From Cepaea nemoralis (taxonomy: Eukaryota; Mollusca; Gastropoda; Stylommatophora; Helicidae), in contig JACEFZ010027929.1 in the NCBI GenBank assembly GCA_014155875.1, positions 115,001 through 179,000 of the forward strand: a stretch of 64,000 nucleotides of DNA. The letters run 5' to 3'. The translations under genes and the position numbers were made by a program. Positions 36,654 through 48,607 of the stretch are shown here, piece after piece; position 1 is the stretch's first letter; every line of letters begins with the position of its first letter. The notes under the pieces are model-generated. The model worked only from the letters and a program-made list of their open reading frames with translations, did no database searches and was not told the DNA's origin.

Positions 36654-36861
36654 GACAAGCAAATTTATCGAAGCTTTACAAGTGATACAGCCTTCTCCTA
36701 CATACAAGAGCAATGGTACAGCCAATACGCTTTCTAACTCAAACATGTTCTGCATTCCCAGCTAAATATAACATTCCGCTTCATTAGTACTAATAATTCC
36801 AGATGCCCTAAAGATGTGTTTTGATAAATGCTTGTCAGTATTTATAGTACATAACATTCTG

Positions 36862-36888
36862 CATTTTTTTTTCTGTCTTTTCCCTCAG
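36862..36888 (+). promoter_or_regulatory. 3' splice site of the ankyrin exon
   Basis: A 25-nt pyrimidine-rich tract (TTTTTTTTCTGTCTTTTCCCTCAG) ends in CAG directly before the open ankyrin frame. This is a strong canonical acceptor and explains why the frame begins without a start codon. Confidence 0.8.
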
Positions 36889-38291
36889 GGAACACGGCGC
36901 TGATTCACAGCGCCAATGCTGGTAATGACACTGCACTGGAGCAACTTGTCAAGAGCTTCAGACGACTTGGGCTCAATGTAGATCATTACAACAAAGCAGG
37001 CTACACTGCTTTACATGTAGCTACAATCAACGGATTCCTGAATTGCGCCAAGATTCTTGCTGGCAAAGGGAAAGCGTCCCTAACGTTAAAGGACAAAGTC
37101 CACCAAATGACGCCTTTGGAATGGTGCCTTAACGAAGGTTATCAACAATGTGATGTTGAATTTCTGAAGCCATCAACTAAATTTTATCGCGTTGCTAAAC
37201 TGACCACAACTATGGCTAAGTACAGGAAAGAAATCTACTCAGGAAAACATACCTTTATCAGATCCTTCTGATTCGCCTGCTGAGGCAGTGGCAAAACCAG
37301 TTCGCAGAGATAAGGATCTTCTAAGGAAACCCGGCAGTTACTCAACGAACGAGGGCTTTCGTAGATGTGACAGAGGCTTCTTGTTTGTCTAACGTCAACA
37401 GCGCAGCAGAGAGTTCCATAGGCGACATGAATTTTAATATGGCTTCATTAAATTTATCTAGAGACGGTTCTCCAAGAAAGAATAATCAAAAGGAGACGTC
37501 AAAAGAACAGGGAAGACAAAGAAGCTTTAGTCAGTCGGATCAGCAGCAAGATCTAGACGCTGTAACGGCTGCAGCCAAGGCTTCTCTACCCCATAGTCAT
37601 TCACACCCAGTTACAAGTAAAGACCTAGAGCTTAGCACTGTTTCACAGATGTTCGCTACAGAAAACGACCATGATCGATACTCATCTCAGGGTTGTATAA
37701 CTCTGCCTGATGAATATGGAGAAAGCGATGCAGACGACTTGGAATCCTTTGGCGTTGACCTTGATTCGGGGTATATAACATCCACCATCAGCCAGGGTCG
37801 ATCTTCATCGCATGCCAGACATACCTGGATTTCCGGACAACGGAAGCAGCGACAAGCCTGATGGCAACGATGAAGGATTATCGCAATGTGGATCAAGAGA
37901 TGCGTACTGCAATTCTTCTAAATACAATCTCTTTCAGCATACTTCTACCAACTGCAGTAGCCAAATTGCTAAACATAAAGACAGAACTTACGACGAAAGC
38001 ATACCTCGAAACGGTAATAGTGGAAGCACAAGTGAAGATCAGCATCTATCCTCAGATGACACCGAAGATGGATTTAGCCCCAGAAGTTCCGAAGAACCGT
38101 TTGTAATCTTTGATGATAATGTGCCATTCCAATCCACAGGAAAACAACCAGTTCAACAATTAATGAAATCTAATGTTATCCTGAATATCGTTGAAAGTCA
38201 TGGAAGTGACATAGATCACATTCAGCACACAGAACTTGTCTTCAACACAGGTCGTACGGAATCTCCAAACTTAACAGCTACAAGGCAGTGA
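36889..38291 (+). pseudogene. Terminal exon of an ankyrin-repeat gene, frame broken three times
   Basis: This is the only host-like coding sequence found. The exon opens at 36889 with GNTALIHSANAGNDTALEQL (ankyrin repeat), followed by KAGYTALHVATINGFLNCAK (second repeat) and MTPLEWCLNEGY (partial third). The TPLEW motif recalls ANKRD33/ANKRD63-type proteins, a weak guess. Ankyrin repeats bind protein partners. The first frame stops at 37269-37271, but neighbouring frames stay open and coding-like: a Pro/Ser/Lys-rich stretch from about 37246 to 37355, a Ser/Asp-rich one from about 37355 to 37861, and a final Ser/Asp/Thr-rich one from about 37812 to the stop at 38289-38291. All three changes are +1. 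Either the gene is dead, the tail is 3' UTR, or the consensus carries three one-base insertions; I favour the last. Confidence 0.72.
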
Positions 38292-38940
38292 GGTCATAAG
38301 TTCAGTGTCACATACTCAAGAAATAGAAACGTAATGCAATACGTGTACACACTAAATTATTGAAAAATAGAAGATAGTCAGAGATGCTGTGAGAAAAGTG
38401 TGCAGTGACAAGAGAATGGTCAAAATGAACCAGACCAGAAAACCAAAGTAGTCAAGAAGATATAAACGTGATTTTTACGGAAACATATATGCATGTGGAA
38501 TCGTTCTCAAAATATTTTAGAATTGTCGTTGTTTGGAAGTTAATTGTGGTATTTTGTGCTAATCCTGCAGTGTAAAGTTAACATTCATGATTCAAGGACG
38601 TGACATGACATAATAATTATAGGAATTTATAGTGTTCTACACATTGCGAAATATAAAACAGTACGAAAGAAAAGACAAGGAAACAAGTGTAGACCGTGGT
38701 CAATAGAATGCTGTTTCATTTAGCAATTACTTACATTTACAATTCATGTGTTCATTGGAATAATTTATACAGTTTTACTGTGTACATCTACTTCCTAATT
38801 ATCTGTATCAATGTGAACAGTAGTAATGATCAGCAATTTTCTCATGACATTAATCATTCCGTGCAACTGCCTATTTCACTTCAAAATAAAAACAAAATAA
38901 TAACCATGTATAAACAGCAAGCAAGTGTGGAAAATGAGTA
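38292..38940 (+). other. Probable 3' UTR of the ankyrin gene
   Basis: Follows the last stop without a new coding signal. It is AT-rich and ends near an AATAAA at 38885-38890. No tandem repeat or transposon is recognised, unlike most flanking DNA, which supports it being part of a transcript. Confidence 0.45.
38885..38890 (+). promoter_or_regulatory. Candidate poly(A) signal
   Basis: AATAAA lies about 595 bp downstream of the final stop of the ankyrin reading frame, in an A-rich context. Confidence 0.45.
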
Positions 38941-39445
38941 GCGTGGTAATGGCAGAGTTGATTATTGAAATAAGAAACATGTAGAGTTATTGAGCTGTCC
39001 GGTGTTTTACCAATAACAAAGCTAATGTTTCGCATGCGCATAGAGAGGCGTAAGACAAAGGTTTATTGATTAATACTGGGTCTTACAAAGAGTGTTACGG
39101 AAGTTCATTGTGATAAATAATCGTAGTATCTGCTACTGACATGCTGGATAGTTGTGTCTTCGAGATAACGAGGAAACAACCCGGGGTAGCGTTACGACAA
39201 CCCAGAGCGGAAAACATACAAGCTTTCTGTGACAATATAATCTGTGTTGCCATTTATAATCTTTTATGTGAATGTACATTATTGAAATTATGTTTCTGTT
39301 AGTAAGTCGATGTCAAAATGTATAAAAGGTTACGGCATTGGTGGCTTTTGAATCAAGTTACTTATCAAGTTGACATGCTAAGCTGGAACATGTCTCACAT
39401 TGTTGATGTTGACAACTATTCTTGTGGTTCATGTAATATTGCGTT
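38941..39445. other. No recognisable gene
   Basis: Spacer before the 14-bp satellite. No similarity was seen. Confidence 0.35.
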
Positions 39446-39837
39446 GATTAAATGTTTGCTCTTTTCCACTTTGTGTTATTGGCTATGTGTTGTAATCTTA
39501 GTGTAATAGTTATTGTGTTATTGTCTTTGTGTTTTATTGTCTGTGTGTTACTGTCCATGTGTTACGGTCTTTGTGTTACTATCTTTGTGTTATTGTTGTT
39601 GTGGTATAGTCTTTGTGTTGTTTTTTTTCCTTGTGTTACGGTCTTGGTGTTACTGTCTGCGTTATTGTCTGAGTGTTTTTCTGTTTTTTTATTATTGTCT
39701 TTGTATTATTGGATTTGTATTATTGCCTTTGTATTATTGTCTTTATGTTACTGTCTTTGTGTTATTCTCTTTGTGTTATTGTCTTTGTATTATTGTCTTT
39801 GTATTATTGTGTTTGTGTTATTGTCTTTGTATTATTG

Positions 39838-40163
39838 TCAAATGCAAAGAATAGCATGGACAGATAGAAAAACCAATGAAGAAGTCCTTCAAGAAACAAA
39901 TGAAGATCGTAAACTGATTAGAGACATTAGATGTAGGCAGTCAAAATATTTTTGGCATGTTATGAGAAGAAAGAAATTGGAGAACTTTGTGACAACTGGC
40001 AAGATCGAAGGGAACAGACTAAGGGGAAGACCAAGAATTAAATACCTGAATGACTTGGCCAAATGGCATGGTCGGGACAGAAAAACGGAGCTGATCCACG
40101 ACTCTGGTGATCGAGTGAGATGGCAAAACATGACCGCCCACGCTTATCGGCATGGCACATGAT
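39838..40163 (+). mobile_element. LINE-C 3' end in satellite, copy 1
   Basis: Begins CAAATGCAAAGAATAGCATGGACAGATAG and ends GGCATGGCACATGATGAATGAATGAA. It encodes MQRIAWTDRKTNEEVLQE, HVMRRKKLENFVTTGKIEG and DRVRWQNMTAHAYRHGT without a break, and the frame runs into it from the upstream satellite. This is the cleanest coding copy of the five. Confidence 0.9.
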
Positions 40164-42119
40164 GAATGAATGAATTATTGTCTTTGTATTATTGTCTTTG
40201 TGTTATTGTCTTTGTGTTGTTGTCATTGTGTTATTGTCTTTGTGTTATTGTCTTTGTATTATTGTCTTTGTATTATATTCTTTGTGTTATTGTCTTGTCT
40301 TATTGTCTTTGTGTTATTGTCAATGTGTTACTGTCTTTATGTTATAGTTTTTGTGTTATTGTCCATGTGTCAATATCTTTGTATTATTGTCATTGTGTTA
40401 TTGCTTTTGTGTTATTGTCTTTGTGTTCTTGTCTTTGTGTTATAGTCTTTGTGTTTTTGTCCATGTGTTACTGTCTTTGTGTTACTGTCTTTGTGTTATT
40501 GTCATTGTTTAATGTTTTTATGTTACTGTCTTTGTGTTATTGTCTTTGTGTTATTGTCTTTGTGTTATTGTCTTTGTGTTATTGTCCATGTGTTACTGCC
40601 TTTGTGTTATTGTCTTTGTGTTACTGTCTTTGTGTTATAGTTTTTGTGTTATTGTCCATGTGTTACTGTCTTTGTATTATTGTCATTGTGTTATTGTCTT
40701 GTATTATTGTCTTTGTGTTATTGTCAATGTGCTACTGTCTTTGTGTTATTGTCATTGTTTAATGTTTTTATGTTACTGTCTTTGTGTTATTGTCTTTGTG
40801 TTATTGTCTTTGTGTTATTGTCTTTGTGTTACTGCCTTTGTGTTATTGTCTTTGTGTTACTGTCTTTGTGTTATAGTTTTAGTGTTATTGTCCATGTGTT
40901 TCTGTCTTTGTATTATTGTCTTTGTGTTATTGTCTTGTATTATTGTCTTTGTGTTATTGTCAATGTGTTACTGTCTTTATGTTATAGTTTTTGTGTTATT
41001 TTCCATGTGTCACTGTCTTTGTATTATTGTCATTGTGTTACTGTCTTTGTGTTATAGTTTTTGTGTTTTTGTCCATGTGTAACTGTCTTTGTGTTACTGT
41101 CTTTGTGTTATTGTCATTATATTATTTTTTATGTTACTGTCTTTGAGTTATTGTCTTTGTGTAATTGTCTTTGTGTTATTGTCTTTGTGTTATTGTATTT
41201 GTGTTATTGTCCTTGAGTTACTGCCTTTGTGTTATTGTCTTTGTGTTACTGTCTTTGTGTTATAGTTTTTGTGTTATTGTCCATGTGTTACTGTCTTTGT
41301 ACTATTGTCGTTGTGTTATTGCTTTTGTGTTATTGTCTTTGTTATCTTGTATTTGTGTTATTGTCTTTGTGTAACTGTCTTTGTGTTATTGTCATTGCGT
41401 TATTGTTTTTGTGTTATTGTTTTTGTGTTATTGTTTTTGTGTTATTGTCTTTGTGTAACTGTCTTTGTGTTATTGTATTTGTATTTTTTCTTTGTGTTAT
41501 TTTCTTTGTGTTACTGTCTTTGTGTTACTGTCTTTGTGTTATTGTTTTTGTGGTATTGTCATTATGTTACTGTATTTGTGTTATTGTTTTGTGTTATTGT
41601 CTTTGTGTTCTTGTTTTTGTGTTATTGTCTTTGTGTTATTGTCTTCGTGTTCTTGTATGTGTATTATTGTCTTTGTGTTATTGTCTTTGTGTTATAGTCT
41701 TTGTGTAATTGTCTTTGTGTTATTTTCTATGTGTTACTGTCTTTGTGTTATTGTCTTTGTGTTTTTGTCCATGTGTTACTGCCTTTGTGTTATTGTCTTT
41801 GTGTTACTGTTTTTGTGTTATTGTCTTTGTTGTTATTGTCTTTGTGTTATTGTCTTTGTGTTACTATCTTTGTGTTATTGTTTTTGTGTTATAGTCTTTG
41901 TGTTGTCTTTTTTCCTTGTGTTACCGTCTTGGTGTTACTGTCTGCGTTATTGTCTGAGTGTTTTTGTCTTTTGATTATTGTCTTTGTATTATTGGCTTTG
42001 TGTTATTGTCTTTCTGATATTGTCTTTATGTTACTGTCTTTGTGTTATTCTCTTTGTGTTATTGGCTTTGTATTATTGTCTTTGTATTATTGTCTTTGTG
42101 TTATTGTCTTTGTATTATT

Positions 42120-42446
42120 GTCAAATGCAAAGAATATCATGGACAGATAGAAAAACCAATGAAGAAGTCCTTCAAGAAACAAATGAAGATCGTAAACTGA
42201 TTAGAGACATTAGATGTAGGCAGTCAAAATATTTTTGGCATGTTATGAGAAGAAAGAAATTTGAGAACTTTGTGACAACTGGCAAGATCGAAGGGAACAG
42301 ACCAAGGGGAAGATAACGAATTAAATACCTGGATGGCTTGTCCACGTGGCATGGTCGAGACAGAAACACAGAGCTGATCCACGACTCTGGTGATCGAGTG
42401 AGATGGCAGAAAATGACCGCCCACGCTTATCGGCATGGCACATGAT
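42120..42446 (+). mobile_element. LINE-C 3' end in satellite, copy 2
   Basis: Same start and end points as copy 1, which shows that one insertion was later multiplied with the array. A GGGGAAGATAACGAATT change introduces a stop after RPRGR. It is almost identical to copy 4, 2,746 bp downstream. Confidence 0.9.
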
Positions 42447-43445
42447 GAATGAATTAATTATTGTCTTTGTGTTATTGTCTTTGTATTATTGTCTTTGTAT
42501 TATTGTCTTTGTATTATTGTCTTTGTATTATTGTGTTTGATTTATTGTCTTTGTATTATTGTCTTTGTGTTATTGTCTTTGTGTTATTGTATTTGTGTTA
42601 TTGTATTTATGTTATTTTCTTTGTGTTACTGTCTTTGTTTTAAGGTCTTTGTGTTTTTGTCCATGTGTTACTGTCTTTGTGTTACTGTCTTTTTGTTATT
42701 GTTTTTGTGGTATTGTCATTATGTTACCGTCTTTGTGTTATTGTTTTGTGGTATTGTCTTTGTGTTATTGTCCATGTGTTACTATCTTTGTGTTACTGTC
42801 TTTGTGTTCTTGTATTTGTGTTATTGTCTTTGTGTTATTGTCTTTGTGTTATTTACTGTGTGTTATTTTCTTTGTGTTATTTTCTTTGTGTTACTGTCTT
42901 TGTGTTATTGTCTTTGTGTTTTTGTCCATGTGTTACTGCCTTTGTGTTATTGACTTTGTGTTACTGTCTTTGTGTTATTGTCTTTGTTGTTATTGTCTCT
43001 GTGTTATTGTCTTTGTGATATTGTTTTTGTGTTATAGTCTTTATGTTGTTTTTTTTTTCCTTGTGTTAACGTCTTGGTGTTACTGTCTGCGTTATTGTCT
43101 GAGTGTTTTTGTCTTTGTATTATTGTCTTTGTATTATTGTCTTTTTGATATTGTCTTTGTGTTACTGTCTTTGTGTTATTGTCTTTGTGTAATTGTCTTT
43201 GTATTATTGTCTTTGTATTATTGGCTTTGTGTTATTGTCTTTCTGATATTGTCTTTGTGTTATTGTCTTTGTGTTTCTGTCTTTGTGTTATTGTCTTTGT
43301 ATTATTGTCTTTGTATAATTGTCTTTGTATTACTGTCTTTGTATTATTGTCTTTATGTTACTGTCTTTGTGTTATTCTCTTTGTGTTATTGGCTTTGTAT
43401 TATTGTCTTTGTATTATTGTGTTTGTGTTATTGTCTTTGTATTAT

Positions 43446-43772
43446 TGTCAAATGCAAAGAATATTATGGACAGATAGAAAAACCAACGAAGAAGTCCTTC
43501 AAGAAACAAATAAAGATCTAACCTGATTAGAGACATTAGATGTAGGCAGTCAAAATATTTTTAGCATGCTATGTGAAGAAATAAATTGGAGAACTTGGTG
43601 ACAACTGGCAAAATCGAAGGGAACAGACCAAGGGAAAGACAACGAATTAAATACCTGGATGGCTTGGCCACGTGGCATGGTCGAGACAGAAACACAGAGC
43701 TGATCCACGACTCTGGTGATCGAGTGAAATGACAGAACATGACATCACCCTCTTATCGGCATGGCACATGAT
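43446..43772 (+). mobile_element. LINE-C 3' end in satellite, copy 3
   Basis: Same boundaries as the others. It differs by AATAAAGATCTAACCTG and TTTTTAGCATGCTATGTGAAG and is therefore frame-broken. Copy 5 shares these private changes. Confidence 0.9.
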
Positions 43773-44865
43773 GAATGAATGAATTATTGTCTTTGTGTTA
43801 CCGTCTTTGTATTATTGTCTTTGTGTTATTGTCTTGTATTATTGTCTGTGTGTTATTGTCTTGTATTATTATCTTTGTGTTATTGTCCATATGTTATTGT
43901 CTTTATATTATAGTTTTTGTGTTATTGTCTTGTATTATTGTCTTTGTGTTATTGTCCATGTGTTACTGTCTTTATATTATTATCATTGGGTTATTGCTTT
44001 TGTGTTATTATCTTTGTGTTCTTGTCATTGTGTTATTGTATTTGTGTTATTGTCTTTGTGTTATTGTCTTTGAGTTATTGTCTTTGTGTTATGGTCTTTG
44101 TGTAATTGTCTTTGTGTAATTGGCTTTGTGTTATTGTCTTTCTGATATTGTCTTTATGTTACTGTCTTTGTGTTATTCTCTTTGTGTTACTGTCTTTGTA
44201 TTATTGTCATTGTGTTCTTGTCATTGTGTTCTAGTATTTGTGTTATTGTCTTTGTGTTATTGTCTTTGTGTTATTGTCTTTGTGTTATTGTCTTTGTGTT
44301 ATTGTCTTTGTGTTATTGTTTTGTGTTATTGTCTTTGTGTTCTTGTCTTTGTGTTATTGTCTTTGTGTTATTGTCTTTGTGTTATTGTCTTCGTGTTCTT
44401 GTATGTGTATTATTGTCTTTGTGTTATTGTCTTTGTGTTATAGTCTTTGTGTAATTGTCTTTGTGTTATTTTCTATGTGTTACTGTCTTTGTGTTATTGT
44501 CTTTGTGTTTTTGTCCATGTGTTACTGCCTTTGTGTTATTGTCTTTGTGTTACTGTTTTTGTGTTATTGTCTTTGTTGTTATTGTCTTTGTGTTATTGTC
44601 TTTGTGTTACTATCTTTGTGTTATTGTTTTTGTGTTATAGTCTTTGTGTTGTCTTTTTTCCTTGTGTTACCGTCTTGGTGTTACTGTCTGCGTTATTGTC
44701 TGAGTGTTTTTGTCTTTTGATTATTGTCTTTGTATTATTGGCTTTGTGTTATTGTCTTTCTGATATTGTCTTTATGTTACTGTCTTTGTGTTATTCTCTT
44801 TGTGTTATTGGCTTTGTATTATTGTCTTTGTATTATTGTCTTTGTGTTATTGTCTTTGTATTATT

Positions 44866-45190
44866 GTCAAATGCAAAGAATATCATGGACAGATAGAAAA
44901 ACCAATGAAGAAGTCCTTAAAGAAACAAATGAAGATCGTAAACTGATTAGAGACATTAGATGTAGGCAGTCAAAATATTTTTGGCATGTTATGAGAAGAA
45001 AGAAATTGAGAACTTTGTGACAACTGGCAAGATCGAAGGGAACAGACCAAGGGGAAGATAACGAATTAAATACCTGGATGGCTTGTCCACGTGGCATGGT
45101 CGAGACAGAAACACAGAGCTGATCCACGACTCTGGTGATCGAGTGAGATGGCAGAAAAATGACCGCCCACGCTTATCGGCATGGCACTGA
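44866..45190 (+). mobile_element. LINE-C 3' end in satellite, copy 4
   Basis: Near-identical to copy 2 apart from AAGTCCTTAAAG and a few single-base indels: a lost T near 45008, an extra A near 45157 and a lost A near 45187. The indels begin in this copy. Confidence 0.9.
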
Positions 45191-46221
45191 TGAATGAATT
45201 AATTATTGTCTTTGTGTTATTAGTCTTTGTATTATTGGTCTTTGTATTATTGTCTTTGTATTATTGTCTTTGTATTATTGTGTTTGATTTATTGTCTTTG
45301 TATTATTGTCTTTGTGTTATTGTCTTTGTGTTATTGTATTTGTGTTATTGTATTTATGTATTTTCTTTGTGTTACTGTCATTTTGTTTTAAGGTCTTTGT
45401 GTTTTTGTCCATGTGTTTACTGTCTTTGTGTTACTGTCTTTTTTGTTATTGTTTTTGTGGTATTGTCATTATGTTACCGTCTTTGTGTTATTGTTTTGTG
45501 TATTGTCCTTTGTGTTATTGTCCATGTGTTACTATCTTTGTGTTACTGTCTTTGTGTTCTTGTATTTGGTGTTATTGTCTTTGTGTTATTGTCCTTTGTG
45601 TTATTTACTGTGTGTTATTTTCTTTGTGTTATTTTCTTTGTGTTACTGTCTTTGTGTTATTGTCTTGTGTTTTTGTCCATGTGTTACTGCTTTGTGTTAT
45701 TGACTTTGTGTTACTGTCTTTGTGTTATTGTCTTTGTTGTTATTGTCCTCTTGTGTTATTGTCTTTGTGATATTGTTTTTGTGTTATAGTCTTTATGTTG
45801 TTTTTTTTTCCCTTGTGTTAACGTCTTGGTGTTACTGTCTGCGTTATTGTCTGAGTGTTTTTGTCTTTGTATTATTGTCTTTATTATTATTGGTCTTTTT
45901 TGATATTGTCTTTGTGTTACTGTCCTTTGTGTTTATTGGTCTTTTGTGTAATTTGTCTTTGGTATTATTGTCTTTGTATTATTGGCTTTTGTGTTATTGT
46001 CTTTCTGATTATTGTCTTGTGTTATTGTTCTTTGTGTTTCTGTCTTTGTGTTATTGGTCTTTGTATTAATTGTCCTTTTGTATAATTGTCTTTGTATTAC
46101 TGTCTTTTGTATTATTTTCTTTATTGTTTACTGTCTTTGTTGTTTTCCCTCCTTGTTATTATTTGTCTTTGTAATATTGTCTTTGTATTATTGTTTTTTG
46201 TTAGTGTCTTTGTATTCTTTG

Positions 46222-46562
46222 TCAATATGCAAAGAATATATGGACATATAGAAAAAAAACCAACCGAAGAAGTCCGTCACAAGAAACAAATAAAGTCCTA
46301 ACCTGCTTGAGCATTAATGTGGGCAGTCAAATATTTTTAAGCATGCTATTTGACAAGAATAATTGGAGACCTTGGTGACAACTGGCAATAATCGAAGGGC
46401 AACAGAACAAGAAAGCAACGAATTTAAAATACTGGATTGCTTTGGCCACTTTGCAAATGGTCCCGAGACAGAAACACAGAGCTGCGCCACGACCGTCTGG
46501 TGATTCGAGTGAAATGCCAGAAATGACATCACCCTCTTATCGCATGGCACCTGAATGAATGA
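46222..46562 (+). mobile_element. LINE-C 3' end in satellite, copy 5, indel-rich
   Basis: Carries the diagnostic changes of copy 3 plus about a dozen single-base insertions or deletions over 340 bp (for example in GAAAAAAAACCAACC and GTCCGTCACAAG). Confidence 0.85.
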
Positions 46563-47805
46563 AATGATTATTGTCTTTGTGTTTACCGTCTTTGTATTAT
46601 TTGTCTTTTGTGTTATTGTCTTTGTATTATTGTCATGTGTGTTATTGTCTTGTATTATTCTCTTTGTGGTTATTGTCCATATGTTTTATTGTCTTTATAT
46701 GTATATTTTTGTGTTATTGTCTTGTATTATTGTCCCCTTTGTGTTATTGTCCATGTGTTACTGTCTTTATATTAATATCATTGGGTTATTGCTTTTTGTG
46801 TTTTATCTTTGTGTTTCTTGTCATTGTGTTTATTGTATTTGTGTTTATTGTCTTTGTGTTATTGTCTTTTGAGTTTATTGTCTTTTTGTTTTGGTCTTTT
46901 GTGTAATTTGTCCTTTGTGTAATTGGCTTTGTGTTATTTGTCTTTCCTGAGATTGTCTTTATGTTCCTGTCTTTGTGTTATTCCTACTTTGTGTTACTGT
47001 CTTGTATTAATTGGCATTGTGTGCTTGTCATTGTGTTCTAGTATTTGTGTTTTGTCTTTTGTGTTTATTGGTCCCTTTGTGTTATTGTCTTTGTGTTATT
47101 GTCCTTTTGTGTTTATTTGTCCTTTTTTGTTATTTGTTTTTTTGTGTTTTTGTTCCTTTGTGTTCTTGTCTTTGTGTTATTGTCTTTGGTGTTATTGTCT
47201 TTGTGTTATTCTCTGTATGTTTATGGTCCTTTTGTGTTATTTGTCCCTATGTGTCTGTCCTTTTGTGTTTACTGTCTGTACTATTGTCCCTTTGTGCTAT
47301 TGTCTATGTGTTATTGTCTTTGTGTTACTGTCTTGTATTATTGTCTTTGTGTTATTGTCCATGTGTTACTCTCTTTGTATTATTGTCATTGTATTATTTT
47401 TTGTCCTTTATGTTTCTTCTCTTTTGGTTCTTTATTTGTTGTTATTGTCTTTGTTTATGTCTTATTTGTATTATTTGTCCTCTTGTTTTTATTGTCTTTG
47501 TGTTATCGGCCGTTTTTTTTTATTTTCTGTGTGTTACTGTCGTTGTGTTATTGTCTTTGTGTTTTGATTGTCTTTTGTGTTATTTGTCGTGTGTTATTTG
47601 TCCTTTTTATTTTATGTGTTACTTGCCTGTATGTTATTGTCTTGTTTTTAACTGTCTTTGTGGATTGTCTTTGTTGTATTATCTTTGTGTTATTGTCTTT
47701 GTGTTATTGTCTTTGCATTATTGTGTTTGTGATATTGTCTTTGTGTTATTGTCTTTGAGTTATTGTCTTTGTGTTATTTCTTTGTTCTATTGTCTAGTAA
47801 ATATC

Positions 47806-48040
47806 AGGTGTGTTGATGCCGAGGTAGCGGGTTCAACCCCTACATCGGTCAGATGGAATAAAATGTTAACTTCTCGTCCTTGACGTGGTGACGTTAATAA
47901 CAAGTACCTCAGATGGTGGAGTGGGTTCGCCCAAAAGTCAGGGACATTGGTGACTGGGAAAGCTAATCCACACGCAAAAATCAGTCCATGCACCTGAAGT
48001 AGCAGCATGTGCATGGATTACGTTTGAGTTAAAAGCGAGT
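47806..48040 (+). mobile_element. SINE-D copy (tRNA-derived)
   Basis: GTGTTGATGCCGAGGTAGCGGGTTCAACCCC carries a B-box-like GGGTTCAACCC. The body shares TTAACTTCTCGTCCTTG, GGTGGGTT(C/T)GCC, GGGAAAGCTAATCCACACGC.AAAATC and GAAGTAG.A.CA.GTG.ATG with 59308-59595. It ends at a CA microsatellite. Confidence 0.75.
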
Positions 48041-48045
48041 GAGCG

Positions 48046-48345
48046 CGTGTATACACACACACGCACGCACGCACACACACACACACACTCACACACACTC
48101 ATTCACACACATACATACACACACGCACACATATACACGCGCACACACACACGCACACACACACACATACACACACGCACACACATACACGCACACATAC
48201 ACATACACACACGCACACACATACACACACATACACACACACACATACACACACGCACACACATACATACACACGCACACATATACACACACACACACAC
48301 ACATACACACACGCACACACATACACACACCACACACGCACAAGT
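48046..48345. repeat. (CA)n microsatellite with ACGC and ATAC variants
   Basis: Roughly 300 bp of CA repeats punctuated by CGCA and TACA units, with local higher-order patterns of about 26 bp. Many alternating purine-pyrimidine steps could favour Z-DNA. Frames through it on both strands encode His-Thr or Cys-Val runs and are artefacts. Confidence 0.95.
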
Positions 48346-48607
48346 ATTTCGGTACATTGGGCTGGTCGGTGAAATCTCATAATCATTCCATTCCACTGGG
48401 TATCTGTCTATTGCAACTCTCTGTCATTTCATTGATAACGTGTGAATACAATTAGCGGAAACTGTGGTAAAGCTGTAGAAATGTAAGCAGTATAAAATAA
48501 CACAAATTAATGCAGCTTTACAGAACACATATATACGGAAATAAAGGACGTTGTCGCGACTAACTAACATCAGCAAACAAATACACAAAACAAAATATGA
48601 ACTTTAG
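48346..48607. other. No recognisable gene
   Basis: Unassigned spacer between the CA repeat and a foldback element. Confidence 0.35.

Larger units (their letters stand above)
39450..47805. repeat. 8.3-kb array of a 14-bp monomer with embedded LINE-C ends
   Basis: The monomer is TTATTGTCTTTGTG with common variants (GTATTATTGTCTTT, TTACTGTC, TTGTCCATGTG, TTATAGTTTTTG). It contains no TAA, TAG or TGA in any + frame, and 14 is not a multiple of 3, so all three frames stay open and give a 14-residue Cys/Leu/Val/Tyr pattern. The array is interrupted by five copies of one LINE-C 3' end. Two of these with their flanks form a 2.75-kb higher-order unit present twice (about 41.61-44.35 and 44.36-47.1 kb). 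From about 45.0 kb many single-base insertions appear. Confidence 0.92.

Noticed and set aside
39452..47883. Dozens of long Cys/Leu/Val/Tyr-rich open frames, up to 320 codons, suggesting membrane or Cys-rich secreted proteins
   Set aside because: They come from a 14-bp monomer lacking stop codons in every forward frame; overlapping frames are open at once, and only the embedded LINE-C ends carry real protein similarity.
48039..48455. His-Thr and Cys-Val rich frames on both strands
   Set aside because: Translations of the (CA)n microsatellite.
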